Source: Ignavibacteria bacterium
GTDB lineage: Bacteria; Bacteroidota; Ignavibacteria; Tepidaquicellales; Tepidaquicellaceae
Direction of reading: 5' to 3'
Length of the DNA stretch: 64,000 nucleotides
NCBI GenBank assembly: GCA_016710985.1
Contig: JADJTX010000004.1
Location: 206,475 to 270,474 of the forward strand
In this document: positions 55,826-64,000 of the stretch, one piece after another
Numbering within the stretch: the first letter of the stretch is position 1
Layout: each line of letters begins with the position of its first letter
Made by a program: the position numbers and the translations under genes
Notes under the pieces: model-generated
What the model saw: only the letters and a program-made list of their open reading frames with translations
What the model was told of the DNA's origin: nothing
The model's database searches: none

Positions 55826-56134
55826 TACCTTCACCACAGAGGCACAGAGAACACAGAGATACACAGAGAAATCTTAAGTTAATTTTTTGCTTCTGTTATA
55901 ATTAAACAAATGATGAATATATTTTTAACATTTATAATAAACCTGTTGAATGAGAAAATAATGTCTGTTGCCTCTGTGAGTGTCTGTCTCAACCACAGAG
56001 GCACAGAGAACACAGAGATACTCAGAGATTAATTATCATCACAATTAAAAAATTCAAAATAAGCATAATTATAAAAAGAAATTAATTTAAGATTTCTCTG
56101 TGAAACTCTGTGTTCTCTGCGCCTCTGTGGTGAA
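55826..56134. repeat. Two copies of the ACCACAGAG-family inverted repeat
   Basis: Fills the 367-bp gap between the DoxX and hydrolase genes. Copy one, about 55832-55978, begins CACCACAGAGGCACAGAGAA and ends with a shortened TTGCCTCTGTGAG arm. Copy two, 55993-56134, begins ACCACAGAGGCACAGAGAAC and ends with the full inverse arm GCGCCTCTGTGGTG. The spacers between arms are A/T-rich. The same family occurs at 25426, 62441 and 62841. Non-coding. Confidence 0.85.
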
Positions 56135-56136
56135 AT

Positions 56137-56934
56137 TTAACCTGCATTTATTTTTTCTAAAAACTCTTCAATTGAATTATTAAACTCTTCCGGTTTTTCC
56201 ATGTTGCTCAGATGTCCGGCATTTTCAATCACTTTAAAAGTCGAATTTACTATTCCCTCTTTCAGATAAAATGAATGTATTACCGGAGTCGGTATATCTT
56301 CTCTTCCGACAATTATAAGCGCGGGTACTTTAATTTCTTTTAGTAAATAGAGAGTATTTGTCCTTGTTGCTATTGCAATCATATTGGCGCAAAGTCCTTT
56401 TACATCCATCCAGCTCATGATCGTCCTTACAAAGTTTCTCAGTTCCTTATCCCTGTATCCTTTTTCACTCAGTAATTTTTTTAAAAAACCATCAAGGAAT
56501 TCATCTTTCTTTCCTGATTTTATATTGATAATGGTTTCACACCGGGTTACTAATGCTGCATTGTCATCATCTTCGGATTTAGTATCTGCAAGTATTACTG
56601 ATGAGAATCTTTGCTGATCTCTGACCAAAGCTCTGAGTAAAATATAGCCGCCCATTGACAATCCGCAGGCATTTACTTTATCCAGTTTAAAATGATCTAT
56701 TATATTAAAAAAATCATTTACCAGTTCTTCCATCGTGAACTGATAGTCTTCAAGTTCATTACTGTAGCCCAGTCCGCGGATATCATAAGTAATGACTCTG
56801 TATTTATTCCTGAAATAATTCACCTGCTCATCCCACATCCTGTTGCAAAGCGGGTAAGCATGAATGAATATCAACGGCTGACCGGATCCTCCGTAATCAG
56901 TTATGTTAAGTCCGTTTAGTTTGAAATTATTCAT
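56137..56934 (-). CDS. Alpha/beta hydrolase
   Basis: 265-aa cytoplasmic hydrolase. FIHAYPLCNRMWDEQ holds the oxyanion HxYP-like motif. The nucleophile Ser is in CGLSMGGYI, the acid Asp in IIVGREDIPTP and the His in ENAGHLSNMEKP. Substrate unknown; resembles carboxylesterases and 3-oxoadipate enol-lactonases. It follows the DUF2461 gene by 15 bases on the same strand. Confidence 0.9.
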   Translation of the reverse strand: MNNFKLNGLNITDYGGSGQPLIFIHAYPLCNRMWDEQVNYFRNKYRVITYDIRGLGYSNELEDYQFTMEELVNDFFNIIDHFKLDKVNACGLSMGGYILLRALVRDQQRFSSVILADTKSEDDDNAALVTRCETIINIKSGKKDEFLDGFLKKLLSEKGYRDKELRNFVRTIMSWMDVKGLCANMIAIATRTNTLYLLKEIKVPALIIVGREDIPTPVIHSFYLKEGIVNSTFKVIENAGHLSNMEKPEEFNNSIEEFLEKINAG

Positions 56935-56949
56935 ACCGGTTAATTTAAA

Positions 56950-57663
56950 TTATTTAGTTGCATTATGCAAAAATTTTGTGAAGTCATATGACAGCTCTAT
57001 GTTGTCGGTAATTTTATCAATCAATTTATCATTTAAGACAACTTCCGCTTTATAGGTTTTGAAAACATAATACTGCTTCATCTTTAAAGCGCTGATCAGC
57101 TGAGGATCAGTTTTATCTGTAATAACATTGTCATATCCCTTCGGTAGCTTTGTCAGACTCTCACCGGCAACTGCCCCGAATGCTTTAACGAAATCTTTCT
57201 TTGCGACAATTGATCTATAACTTTTGAAATTACTGCTGATTGCAGTTCTTATCTTCTTAAGATAATCATTATCCATGCTGTACTGACCTGCTGCGAATAT
57301 GAATTCATTAGGATCGAAATGAAAATAAAACTGAGGTATCTCGGCAGACTTAACCCGCCCAAAAGCAAAAGCTGCGGAATACAAATTCTTATACGGCATT
57401 TTATTTTTTGAAAATCTTACGTCTCGGTTGATCCGGAATATTGATTTATAACTGACTACAATATCAGGATCTATTTTATTTATTTCGACAGCTAAAGTAT
57501 CAATTAAATCTCTCATCGGTTGCTTAAGATAGTCTTCATAGATATCTCTGTGTTTGTCAAACCAGTCTTTATTATTGTTTTTTGAATTTGAGAGATCTTT
57601 TAAAAATTTTAAAGACTCTTTTTCAAATCCTAAGAAAGGCGCTTTTGCTAATTCGTGTAACAT
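56950..57663 (-). CDS. DUF2461 family protein
   Basis: 237 aa. The family motifs are clear: ESLKFLKDLSNSKNNNKDWF, IFRINRDVRFSKNKMPYKN, FYFHFDPNEFIFAAGQY and LPKGYD. Function unknown; cytoplasmic. Start ATG 57663. Likely transcribed with the hydrolase downstream. Confidence 0.9.
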   Translation of the reverse strand: MLHELAKAPFLGFEKESLKFLKDLSNSKNNNKDWFDKHRDIYEDYLKQPMRDLIDTLAVEINKIDPDIVVSYKSIFRINRDVRFSKNKMPYKNLYSAAFAFGRVKSAEIPQFYFHFDPNEFIFAAGQYSMDNDYLKKIRTAISSNFKSYRSIVAKKDFVKAFGAVAGESLTKLPKGYDNVITDKTDPQLISALKMKQYYVFKTYKAEVVLNDKLIDKITDNIELSYDFTKFLHNATK

Positions 57664-57800
57664 AAAAATTATTTTTTTATATAACGGAACTTATTTTAAA
57701 ATGCTGTCTATAATACCGTGAATCAGTTCTTATATACCAATCTAAGTATTAATTACAACTTTTAAAATTTAAAAAATTATTTCTAACAAATTATTTCATC

Positions 57801-60800
57801 ATGAAAACTCAAAAATTTATTTTGATAACCATTTCCGTTTTTATGCTATTAGGATCAATTTATCCTTCAATGTCATTCAGTCAGGATAAAAGCATAAACT
57901 TCTCGATCTCAACAAATAATATTTATTTCCCGGGTGATGAGATCAATTTGAATCTTTATTCATATGATTATAACAATAAAAACAAAAATAAAAAGGTAAG
58001 TTTTGAGATTTCACTTCTTAGAATTAAGGATATTGACGCCTTTTACTCACGGCAGTCATCACGCTACGGACTTGATGTATTGAGCAAAGACAGCCTGAAC
58101 CTGCTTTCCCTCACAGAAGAAGTTTACTCTTTAAAGAAATCATTCTCTCCAAAAAATGATTACGGTTACTGGAATCTGAATGAATCACTTCCGCTCAAGG
58201 TAAATTCAAAAGGCGCATATCTTGTAAAAGTTACCGCAATAAACAAAGTAGCTTACTGCGGATTTATTGTTTCAGATCTCGGCATAATTTCCAAAGCCGG
58301 AAATAATTCGATGCTTGCATTTGTAGTTGACAGAAAAACCGGTGAACCGGTTTCAAACACTGAACTGAGTTTCTTTCTCGGAACAAAGAAGATAGGCTCA
58401 GGAGTAACATCTGATGGTATATTTTATCAAAAGGTAAATGATGATGTAAAGGTAAGCAAGGATGAAGATATGTTCCCGATGATCGTTGGAATGTATGATG
58501 AAGATGTTGTTGTTTCAGATCCGTACCTGTTCTTTGGATACAGTGAGAATAAATTTTACACATACATATTTACCGAACAACCTGTTTACAGAACCAATTC
58601 GGAAGTTAATTTCAAAGGAACAATCAGAAAGAATGAATTTTCAAAACTTGAGCCTTTATCCAATAAAGAGTTAACAGTTGTGATAAAAGATTCAAAAGGT
58701 GCCGAAGTTTATAAAGAAGTTATGAGAACAAATCAGATGGGAAGCTTCAGCGGTAAGTATAAGATTGATGAAGACGGCGCATTGGGTGATTATGTTATTT
58801 ATGCAAACATAGATGAAAACAATTCCTATAGTGCTAGCTTCACTGTTGAGCAATATAAGAAGCCGGAGTACAAGGTCACAGTGAAAACTGATAAATCGCA
58901 GTATTACGGAAAAGATAATATGAAGAGTTTATTTATTCGGGAACAGGTAAGCTTGACAGCGAAGGAAAGTTAAGCATAGATTATAATATCAATGAAGATT
59001 TCAAAACAGAAAATAACAATTACAGGGACTGGTACAGACCTTATTACTATGATTCTGATTTTAAATATATCGTGCAGGCAAAGGTCACTGACAAATCGCG
59101 AAGAGAGATCAGCGGCACGGGAACAGCGTTTGTAACAAGAGGAGGATTTTCATTAAGCGCTAATACGGATAAGTATGTTTATAAGCCCGGTGAAAATGTA
59201 AACATAATGGTGAATGCATCAGACTTCGCGGATAAGCCGGTGCAGACAAGCTTTGAAGCTATAATTCATAAGACTACCTGGAGCCGTGATTATTATAAAG
59301 AGAACAGAGAGTTAGTGACAACTTTACAAGGGGTTACATTAGCTGATGGTAAAGGAATTGTAACTTTCAATACCGGAGACGATGCTGAAGGCGCTTACAA
59401 TGTTGAAATAAAAGCTACCGATCAAAGGGCGAATCAAATCACAACCACAGCATACTTCTATGTTTCAAAAGGCGATATGTGGTGGTATTACAATCAGGCG
59501 GGAGGTGTTCAGATCATTCCGGATAAAGACAGTTATAAGCAGGGAGAAGTTTGTCACGCTTTAATTATTACTACTAATCCGGATGCGAATGTTTTAGTCT
59601 CAACAAATACAGACGATATACTTTCTTACAAAGTGGAAAAGTTTACCGGAACATCTAAAATGGTTGACATACCTATAACAGATAAATACACTTCCGGTTT
59701 TGAAATTAATGTCAATTATGTTTACAACGGGACATTTTATAATACAGGTAAAAATGTCCTGGTGATTCCTGAAGAAAAGTTTTTGACAGTTACAATTGAG
59801 CCGTCTCAGTTAATTTACAAACCAAAGGAAACAGGGCAGCTCAAAGTAAGAGTGTTGGATAATTTCGGAAATCCTGTGAGCAATGCGGAAGTTGCTTTAG
59901 GAGTTGTTGATGAAAGCATTTATTCAATCAAAGAAGACAAGACAAAGGACATCAGAAAGTTTTTTTATGGACAAAGATCATCGGGAGTTTCAACTGCTTA
60001 TAATAATAACAATAACAGTAACGGTCAGTCACGACTGATAACTATTTATGAAAAGTTTAATCTCAAATCAACGAGTGACAGGGATCTGGCAACAGTAAAG
60101 GGAAGGCTTTTGAGAAAGAATGGAAGTGCAATTCCAAATGCTTTAATAGTCATAGATGCAGATTATCAGGCAGCTATTACAGACTTTGAAGGAAATTTTG
60201 AATTTAAATTACCCCAAAGAATATTCAATTAAAGCTTTACTCAAGGAATTGCAACGAAAAGACCTTCTGATAAGAATGGAAACACCGAGATTTTTACAGG
60301 AGGGTGATGAAGTAACAATATCAACTATCGTTCATAATTATCTTGATACAGAGAAACAGACCAAAGTTAAATTCACCGGAGAGAATATACTGCTACAGGA
60401 TGCAGTTAATGAGAGAACATTGAGCATTGCTCCAAACACCGATGTAAGAGTTGACTGGAAAGTGAAAGTTCTGCAGCCGCTTGGTGAAGCAAAACTATAT
60501 GCAGAAGCTTTGACAAATGAAGAATCAGATGCAATGGAAGTAAAGGTTCCGCTGCAGCCAAAAGGTCTGAAGATCATTGAAAATACAATCGCTGATTTTT
60601 CAGAAGAAAATAAAACTGAAACTAAACTTGTGAATATTCCATCAGGAACGGACCTGAGAAGCACAGGAATGAAGCTGACTGTTGACCCGTCACTTGCAGC
60701 AACCATACTTTCCGCATTGGATGAACTGGTTGGTTATCCTTACGGATGTGTTGAGCAGACTATGAGCAGGTTTCTTCCGACAGTTGTAGTAGCAAATGCT

Positions 60801-62219
60801 TTCATAAAATTAAATGCACCGGTAAGTGAAGCTACAAAGAAGGATCTTCCTTTAATGGTGAACAAAGGTTTACAAAGACTCTACGGTTTTCAGCATTCAG
60901 ACGGAGGCTGGGGATGGTGGGAGAATGATGAGTCCAATCCGTTCATGACAGCTTATGTTGTTTACGGTTTGTCACTTGCAAAACAGGCGGGCTATGATAT
61001 TCAGAACGGAGTATTGAACAGGGGAGTCAGCGCAATAAAGGCTCATTTGAATAAAAAAGATCTTGATTCAACAACGCGCGCTTATATGCTGTACTCTCTG
61101 GCTATTGCTCAGGAAAAGGATCAGGAGTTTTTTAAAAAAGAGATTGATAAGATAATTTCTTCAGATATGAATGATTATGCAAGAAGTCTGATCGCGATGA
61201 CATGGCAATTAATTGGGAATGAAAGCAAAGCAAAGGAAGTATTAAGCCAGCTTGAGAGAAATGTAAAGACTTCCGGTGAAGGAGCAGCTTACTGGGAAGG
61301 CAGGCAGTTTCATTACAGATGGCAGGATGATAAAGTTCAGACTACAGCAATGGCTCTGAAAGCAATCGTAAATATAAATGATAAGTCTGACTTAAAAGAT
61401 AAAGTAGTAAGATGGCTGATACAGCAGCGTCAGGGAACAGCCTGGAGGAATACTCAGGAGACCGCGATGATAATTTATGCGATGGTAGATTATCTGAGTA
61501 CTTCCAATGAGCTAACACCTAATTATAATGTAAAAGTATTTGTGAACGGAACGAGTGTTTTTGAAAAGCAAATGATGAAGGATGATGTATTTAAAAAAAG
61601 CGAAGTCATAAACATCAGCAATGAACTGATCAGGTCAGGAAATAACGAGATAAATTGAGAGAGGATTGGTACAGGCAAAGTGTACTTTTCATCGAACTTA
61701 AGCTACTATAATACAGGTAATTTCATTGCAGCAAATGAAGAAGGATTCAGAGTAGAGAGAGAATACTTTAAGCTGGAGAAATATGATTCGTATTCTGAAG
61801 ACAAAATCACGTACAGAAAAAAATATTTTGACGGCAGTGTAAAGTCAGGAGACGAGATACTTGTTAAGCTGAAGGTACATTCAAAGAGTGATGACTACCA
61901 GTATTTCATGCTGGAAGATCCGCTTCCGTCGGGTATTGAAGTTGTAAAAGATGACTGGGCTTATACAATTGAAGATGAAAGCAATTACGGAGGCTATGAT
62001 TATTATTACTGGAGATGGTGGTATGCGGATAAGGAAGTCCGTGACAACAGGGTTACATTCTTTGTGACATATCTTGGAAAAGGCGAGTATGAGTTTTCAT
62101 ATATAATGCGCGCGCAGATACCGGGGGATTATATTGTTAATCCTGCAAAAGGAATGCTGATGTATTATCCGGAGGTGAATGGAAATTCGGGCAGCGGCGG
62201 ATTGAAGATAACGGATTAA
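57801..62219 (+). pseudogene. Bacterial alpha-2-macroglobulin family protein, broken into four frames
   Basis: Protease-trapping, thioester-containing envelope protein. Signal peptide about 1-28; MG domains (FTEQPVYRTNSEVNFKGTIR, YKKPEYKVTVKTDK); a carboxypeptidase-regulatory-like insert (ATVKGRLLRKNGSAIPNALI); MG (RKDLLIRMETPRFLQEGD); thioester motif YGCVEQTMSRF; alpha-toroid with GGWGWWENDESNPFM. Pieces: 57801-58973; 59072-60232 (open from about 58914); 60156-61658; and, after an in-frame TGA at 61656-61658, the same frame to 62219. At 58914 (GKDN then EEFIYSGTGKLD) and near 60215 (EFKLP then KEYSIKAL) expected MG/bait-side segments seem to be missing, so internal deletions accompany the shifts. 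True pseudogene or poor assembly. Confidence 0.82.
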
Positions 62220-62229
62220 TATGTGCTAT

Positions 62230-62295
62230 CCGTAGCACAGATTATTATTTAAAATATAAATGTTGTTTAGATCTTATCAAATAATCTGTGCTACG
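62230..62295. repeat. Inverted repeat
   Basis: 16-bp perfect arms CGTAGCACAGATTATT and AATAATCTGTGCTACG with a 33-base AT-rich spacer, just after the alpha-2-macroglobulin stop; a possible terminator or mobile remnant. Confidence 0.7.
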
Positions 62296-62353
62296 CTGAA
62301 TACGATCCTTGAACCTTTTGAAAACATAATGGGAGGGGAAAATAAATTGACGA

Positions 62354-62653
62354 TTGCGTCTCTGCGAGGTGTGATACAATGTAATGTGAACAACCCCACC
62401 CCCTGACCCCCTCCCCTTTGAAGAATCTGTCTCAAAACTTATTACCACAGAGACTCAGAGAGCACAGAGATACACAGAGAATATAGAATGTTTATTATTA
62501 CGAATTAAAAAAAAATTGAAATTTGTTTAATTATAAAAGAAATATAAATTTATTTAACATAAGATTTCTCTGTGAAACTCTGTGTTCTCTGTGCCTCCGT
62601 GGTGAATTCTTAGTTTTGAGACAATCTCTGAAGAGAAAAAGGGGAGGGGAATA
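62354..62653. repeat. 300-bp nested inverted-repeat element, copy 1
   Basis: Begins GCGTCTCTGCG, then CCCCACCCCCTGACCCCC. From about 62407 an outer inverted repeat pairs CCCCTCCCCTTTGAAGAAT...TGTCTCAAAACT with AGTTTTGAGACA...AAAAAGGGGAGGGG. Nested inside are ACCACAGAG-family arms (62441-62480 against 62562-62604) around an AT-rich core. Non-coding. Nearly identical to 62751-63050. Confidence 0.88.
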
Positions 62654-62750
62654 AATTTATGATGAACACAATTTAATATATAAACACAACGAAATTCTGT
62701 AGAGACGCCCAAATTGAAGCAGCATAAATCCCGGAGCGAAATCACCTTGG

Positions 62751-63050
62751 GCGTCTCTGCGAAATGCATGGTCACAATGCAACGTGAACAACCCCACCCC
62801 CTGACCCCCTCCCCTTTGAAGAATCTGTCTCAAAACTTATTACCACAGAGACTCAGAGAGCACAGAGATACACAGAGAATATAGAATGTTTATTATTACG
62901 AATTAAAAAAAAATTGAAATTTGTTTAATTATAAAAAATAAAAATTTATTTAACATAAGATTTCTCTGTGAAACTCTGTGTTCTCTGTGCCTCCATCAGA
63001 ATTCTTAGTTTTGAGACAATCTCTGAAAAGAAAAAGGGGAGGGGGAATAA
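62751..63050. repeat. 300-bp nested inverted-repeat element, copy 2
   Basis: Direct repeat of 62354-62653 with few differences (a short deletion in the AT-rich core and a CCATCAG change in the right arm). Preceded by an inverted GAGACGCCCAA/TTGGGCGTCTC pair (62703-62759). A third fragment starts at 63954 and leaves the window. Confidence 0.88.
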
Positions 63051-63054
63051 AAAA

Positions 63055-63105
63055 TTAACGATTAACATTGAACATTGAACATTGAACATTGAACATTGAA
63101 CATTG
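63055..63105. repeat. Heptamer tandem repeat (TTGAACA)
   Basis: Six copies of TTGAACA, as in the end of the tract at 10700-10718. Confidence 0.92.
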
Positions 63106-63173
63106 AATTGTTCTTTGTAAAAGAATATGAGATTTCATATTTTGTTTTGAAACAAAACACAAAAAAATAATTT

Positions 63174-63577
63174 ATGCAAAACGAGGATGTTCGCTGGAAA
63201 CAAAGATTTCAGAATTTTGATAATACTTTAAATCATTTGGAAAAAGGATTAGCCATAAATCACCTGATCTTATTCAGAGAGCAGGTTTGATACAATTTTT
63301 TGAAATGAGTTTTGAATTATCCTGGAATATGATGAAAGACTACCTTGAGGAACAGGGATTCACGGCTGTAAAGTCTCCGAGAGAATCGATTAAGAAAGCA
63401 TTTGAAACAGGTTTAATAACTGATGGTCACGGCTGGATAAAATTAATGGAAGACAGGAATTTAACTTCGCATGCATATGATGAAGAGACTGCAAAGGAAA
63501 TTGAAAAACTTATTCGAGAAGAGCACTATAAACTATTTAAAGATCTGCAAACCACTTTTAAACAAAAATTGACATGA
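63174..63577 (+). CDS. HI0074-type nucleotidyltransferase substrate-binding protein, frameshifted
   Basis: Helical partner of a minimal nucleotidyltransferase (HEPN-like, as in the HI0074/HI0073 pair). From ATG 63174 it reads DVRWKQRFQNFDNTLNHLEK; the frame then stops at 63290. A -1 change near 63261 (CACCTG where CACCCTG is expected) restores NHPDLIQRAGLIQFFEMSFE, LSWNMMKDYLEEQG and then SPRESIKKAF and LMEDRNLTSHAYDE to 63577. Joined length is about 134 aa. The stop overlaps the next ATG by 4 bases, so the two are translationally coupled. May act as a toxin-antitoxin-like module (inference). Confidence 0.87.
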
Positions 63578-63900
63578 GTGAAAATAAAGACGGAAACGGC
63601 GGATTGAGAAGGGAAGATTTAGAAAATATAATTTTCATACTTAAGAAAGAGAATGGGATCGAATCGGCTTATTTATTCGGAAGCAGGGCTAAAGGGGTTT
63701 ATAAAAACGGAAGTGATGTGGACATTGCATTGAAAGGAAAACAAATCGACCATAATTTAATAAATCACATTAGTTATCTTCTCAATGAGGAAACTCCTAT
63801 GCCTTACAGGTTTGATGTGATTAATTATAATAAAATTAAAAACACTGAACTCATATCTCACATAGATCGAAACGGACAGCTGATATTTACGAGAAAGTAA
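63574..63900 (+). CDS. HI0073-type minimal nucleotidyltransferase
   Basis: 108 aa. MNT fold with LFGSRAKGVYKNGSDVDIAL: the GS motif and DxD metal-binding aspartates are intact. A third Asp lies in YRFDVINYN. MNT/HEPN pairs can act as toxin-antitoxin systems in which MNT modifies the partner; whether this pair does is unknown. Start ATG 63574 overlaps the preceding stop (ATGA). Confidence 0.9.
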   Translation: MSENKDGNGGLRREDLENIIFILKKENGIESAYLFGSRAKGVYKNGSDVDIALKGKQIDHNLINHISYLLNEETPMPYRFDVINYNKIKNTELISHIDRNGQLIFTRK

Positions 63901-63953
63901 CTTTCCGATTTGGGATTTTTCACTACAGAGAACAGATAATTATTAGACAATCC

Positions 63954-64000
63954 GCTTGGGCGTCTCTGCGAAATGTATGGTCACAATGCAATGTGTACAA
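63954..64000. repeat. Start of a third copy of the GCGTCTCTGCG element (cut by the window)
   Basis: GCTTGGGCGTCTCTGCGAAA and what follows match 62748-62792. A short CACTACAGAGAACAGAT stretch at 63920-63936 looks like a decayed ACCACAGAG-family arm. Confidence 0.75.

Noticed and set aside
62354..63050. CRISPR or insertion sequence
   Set aside because: Two large direct repeats with internal palindromes, no spacers, and no transposase ORF inside.

Overview
The window looks like AT-rich chromosome of a member of the Bacteroidota/Chlorobi superphylum, most likely class Ignavibacteria. Four secreted proteins end in a C-terminal sorting domain of the type IX secretion system (T9SS type A) that opens with NYPNPFNP or a close variant. 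Several promoters fit the Bacteroidota pattern TTG-(19-20 bp)-TAnnTTTG, and many genes start with TTG. I see no rRNA, tRNA, CRISPR array, prophage or insertion sequence. The species is not identifiable from sequence reading alone.

Layout. 1-20.5 kb: housekeeping and metabolic genes, namely thiolase (5' cut), pgsA-pgpA, cinA, two T9SS-sorted BNR-repeat proteins, a PNGase F-like glycoamidase, an L7/L12-domain membrane protein, a 2-hydroxyacid dehydrogenase, an ABC exporter, an M24 peptidase, a glycosyltransferase, purD, galE and meaB. Nearly every gap here holds a short tandem repeat with a 7-bp period, and the heptamer differs from gap to gap. 20.7-26.5 kb: a PpiD-like chaperone, a beta-barrel protein, a subtilase and birA. 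26.7-42.5 kb: a block of eight large exported proteins. Six carry the same C-terminal module (a beta-rich part with an HRNSIETWS-like motif plus two dockerin-type calcium repeats). Two have a cohesin-like beta-rich N-terminal region and a T9SS sorting domain. 42.6-43.8 kb: trmH-type methyltransferase and queD. 44.2-50.3 kb: a TolC/MacA/MacB-type efflux operon with two FtsX permeases. 50.6-57.7 kb: a kinase-like protein, a TIGR01777 epimerase, two DUF4397 lipoproteins, truA, DoxX, an alpha/beta hydrolase and a DUF2461 protein. 57.8-62.2 kb: a damaged alpha-2-macroglobulin. 62.2-64 kb: nested inverted-repeat elements and a HI0074/HI0073 (substrate-binding/nucleotidyltransferase) pair.

The best candidate for something undescribed is the 26.7-42.5 kb block. 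It may be a surface-attached cohesin-dockerin-like assembly: two T9SS-displayed scaffold-like proteins interspersed with six dockerin-type clients. The clients carry an endonuclease I domain, an endonuclease/exonuclease/phosphatase domain, a PQQ-type sugar dehydrogenase domain, a CHRD domain, LamG plus P-domains, and an adhesin-like region.

A caveat for every reader: at least 14 genes, including purD and cinA, are broken by single-base frameshifts or in-frame stops although protein similarity continues on both sides. Some breaks sit in homopolymers. This looks more like consensus error in the assembly than mass gene decay. In addition, galE lacks about 77 internal residues in frame, and the alpha-2-macroglobulin appears to lack internal segments. 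Spanning coordinates are given for such genes and the breaks are described in each entry.
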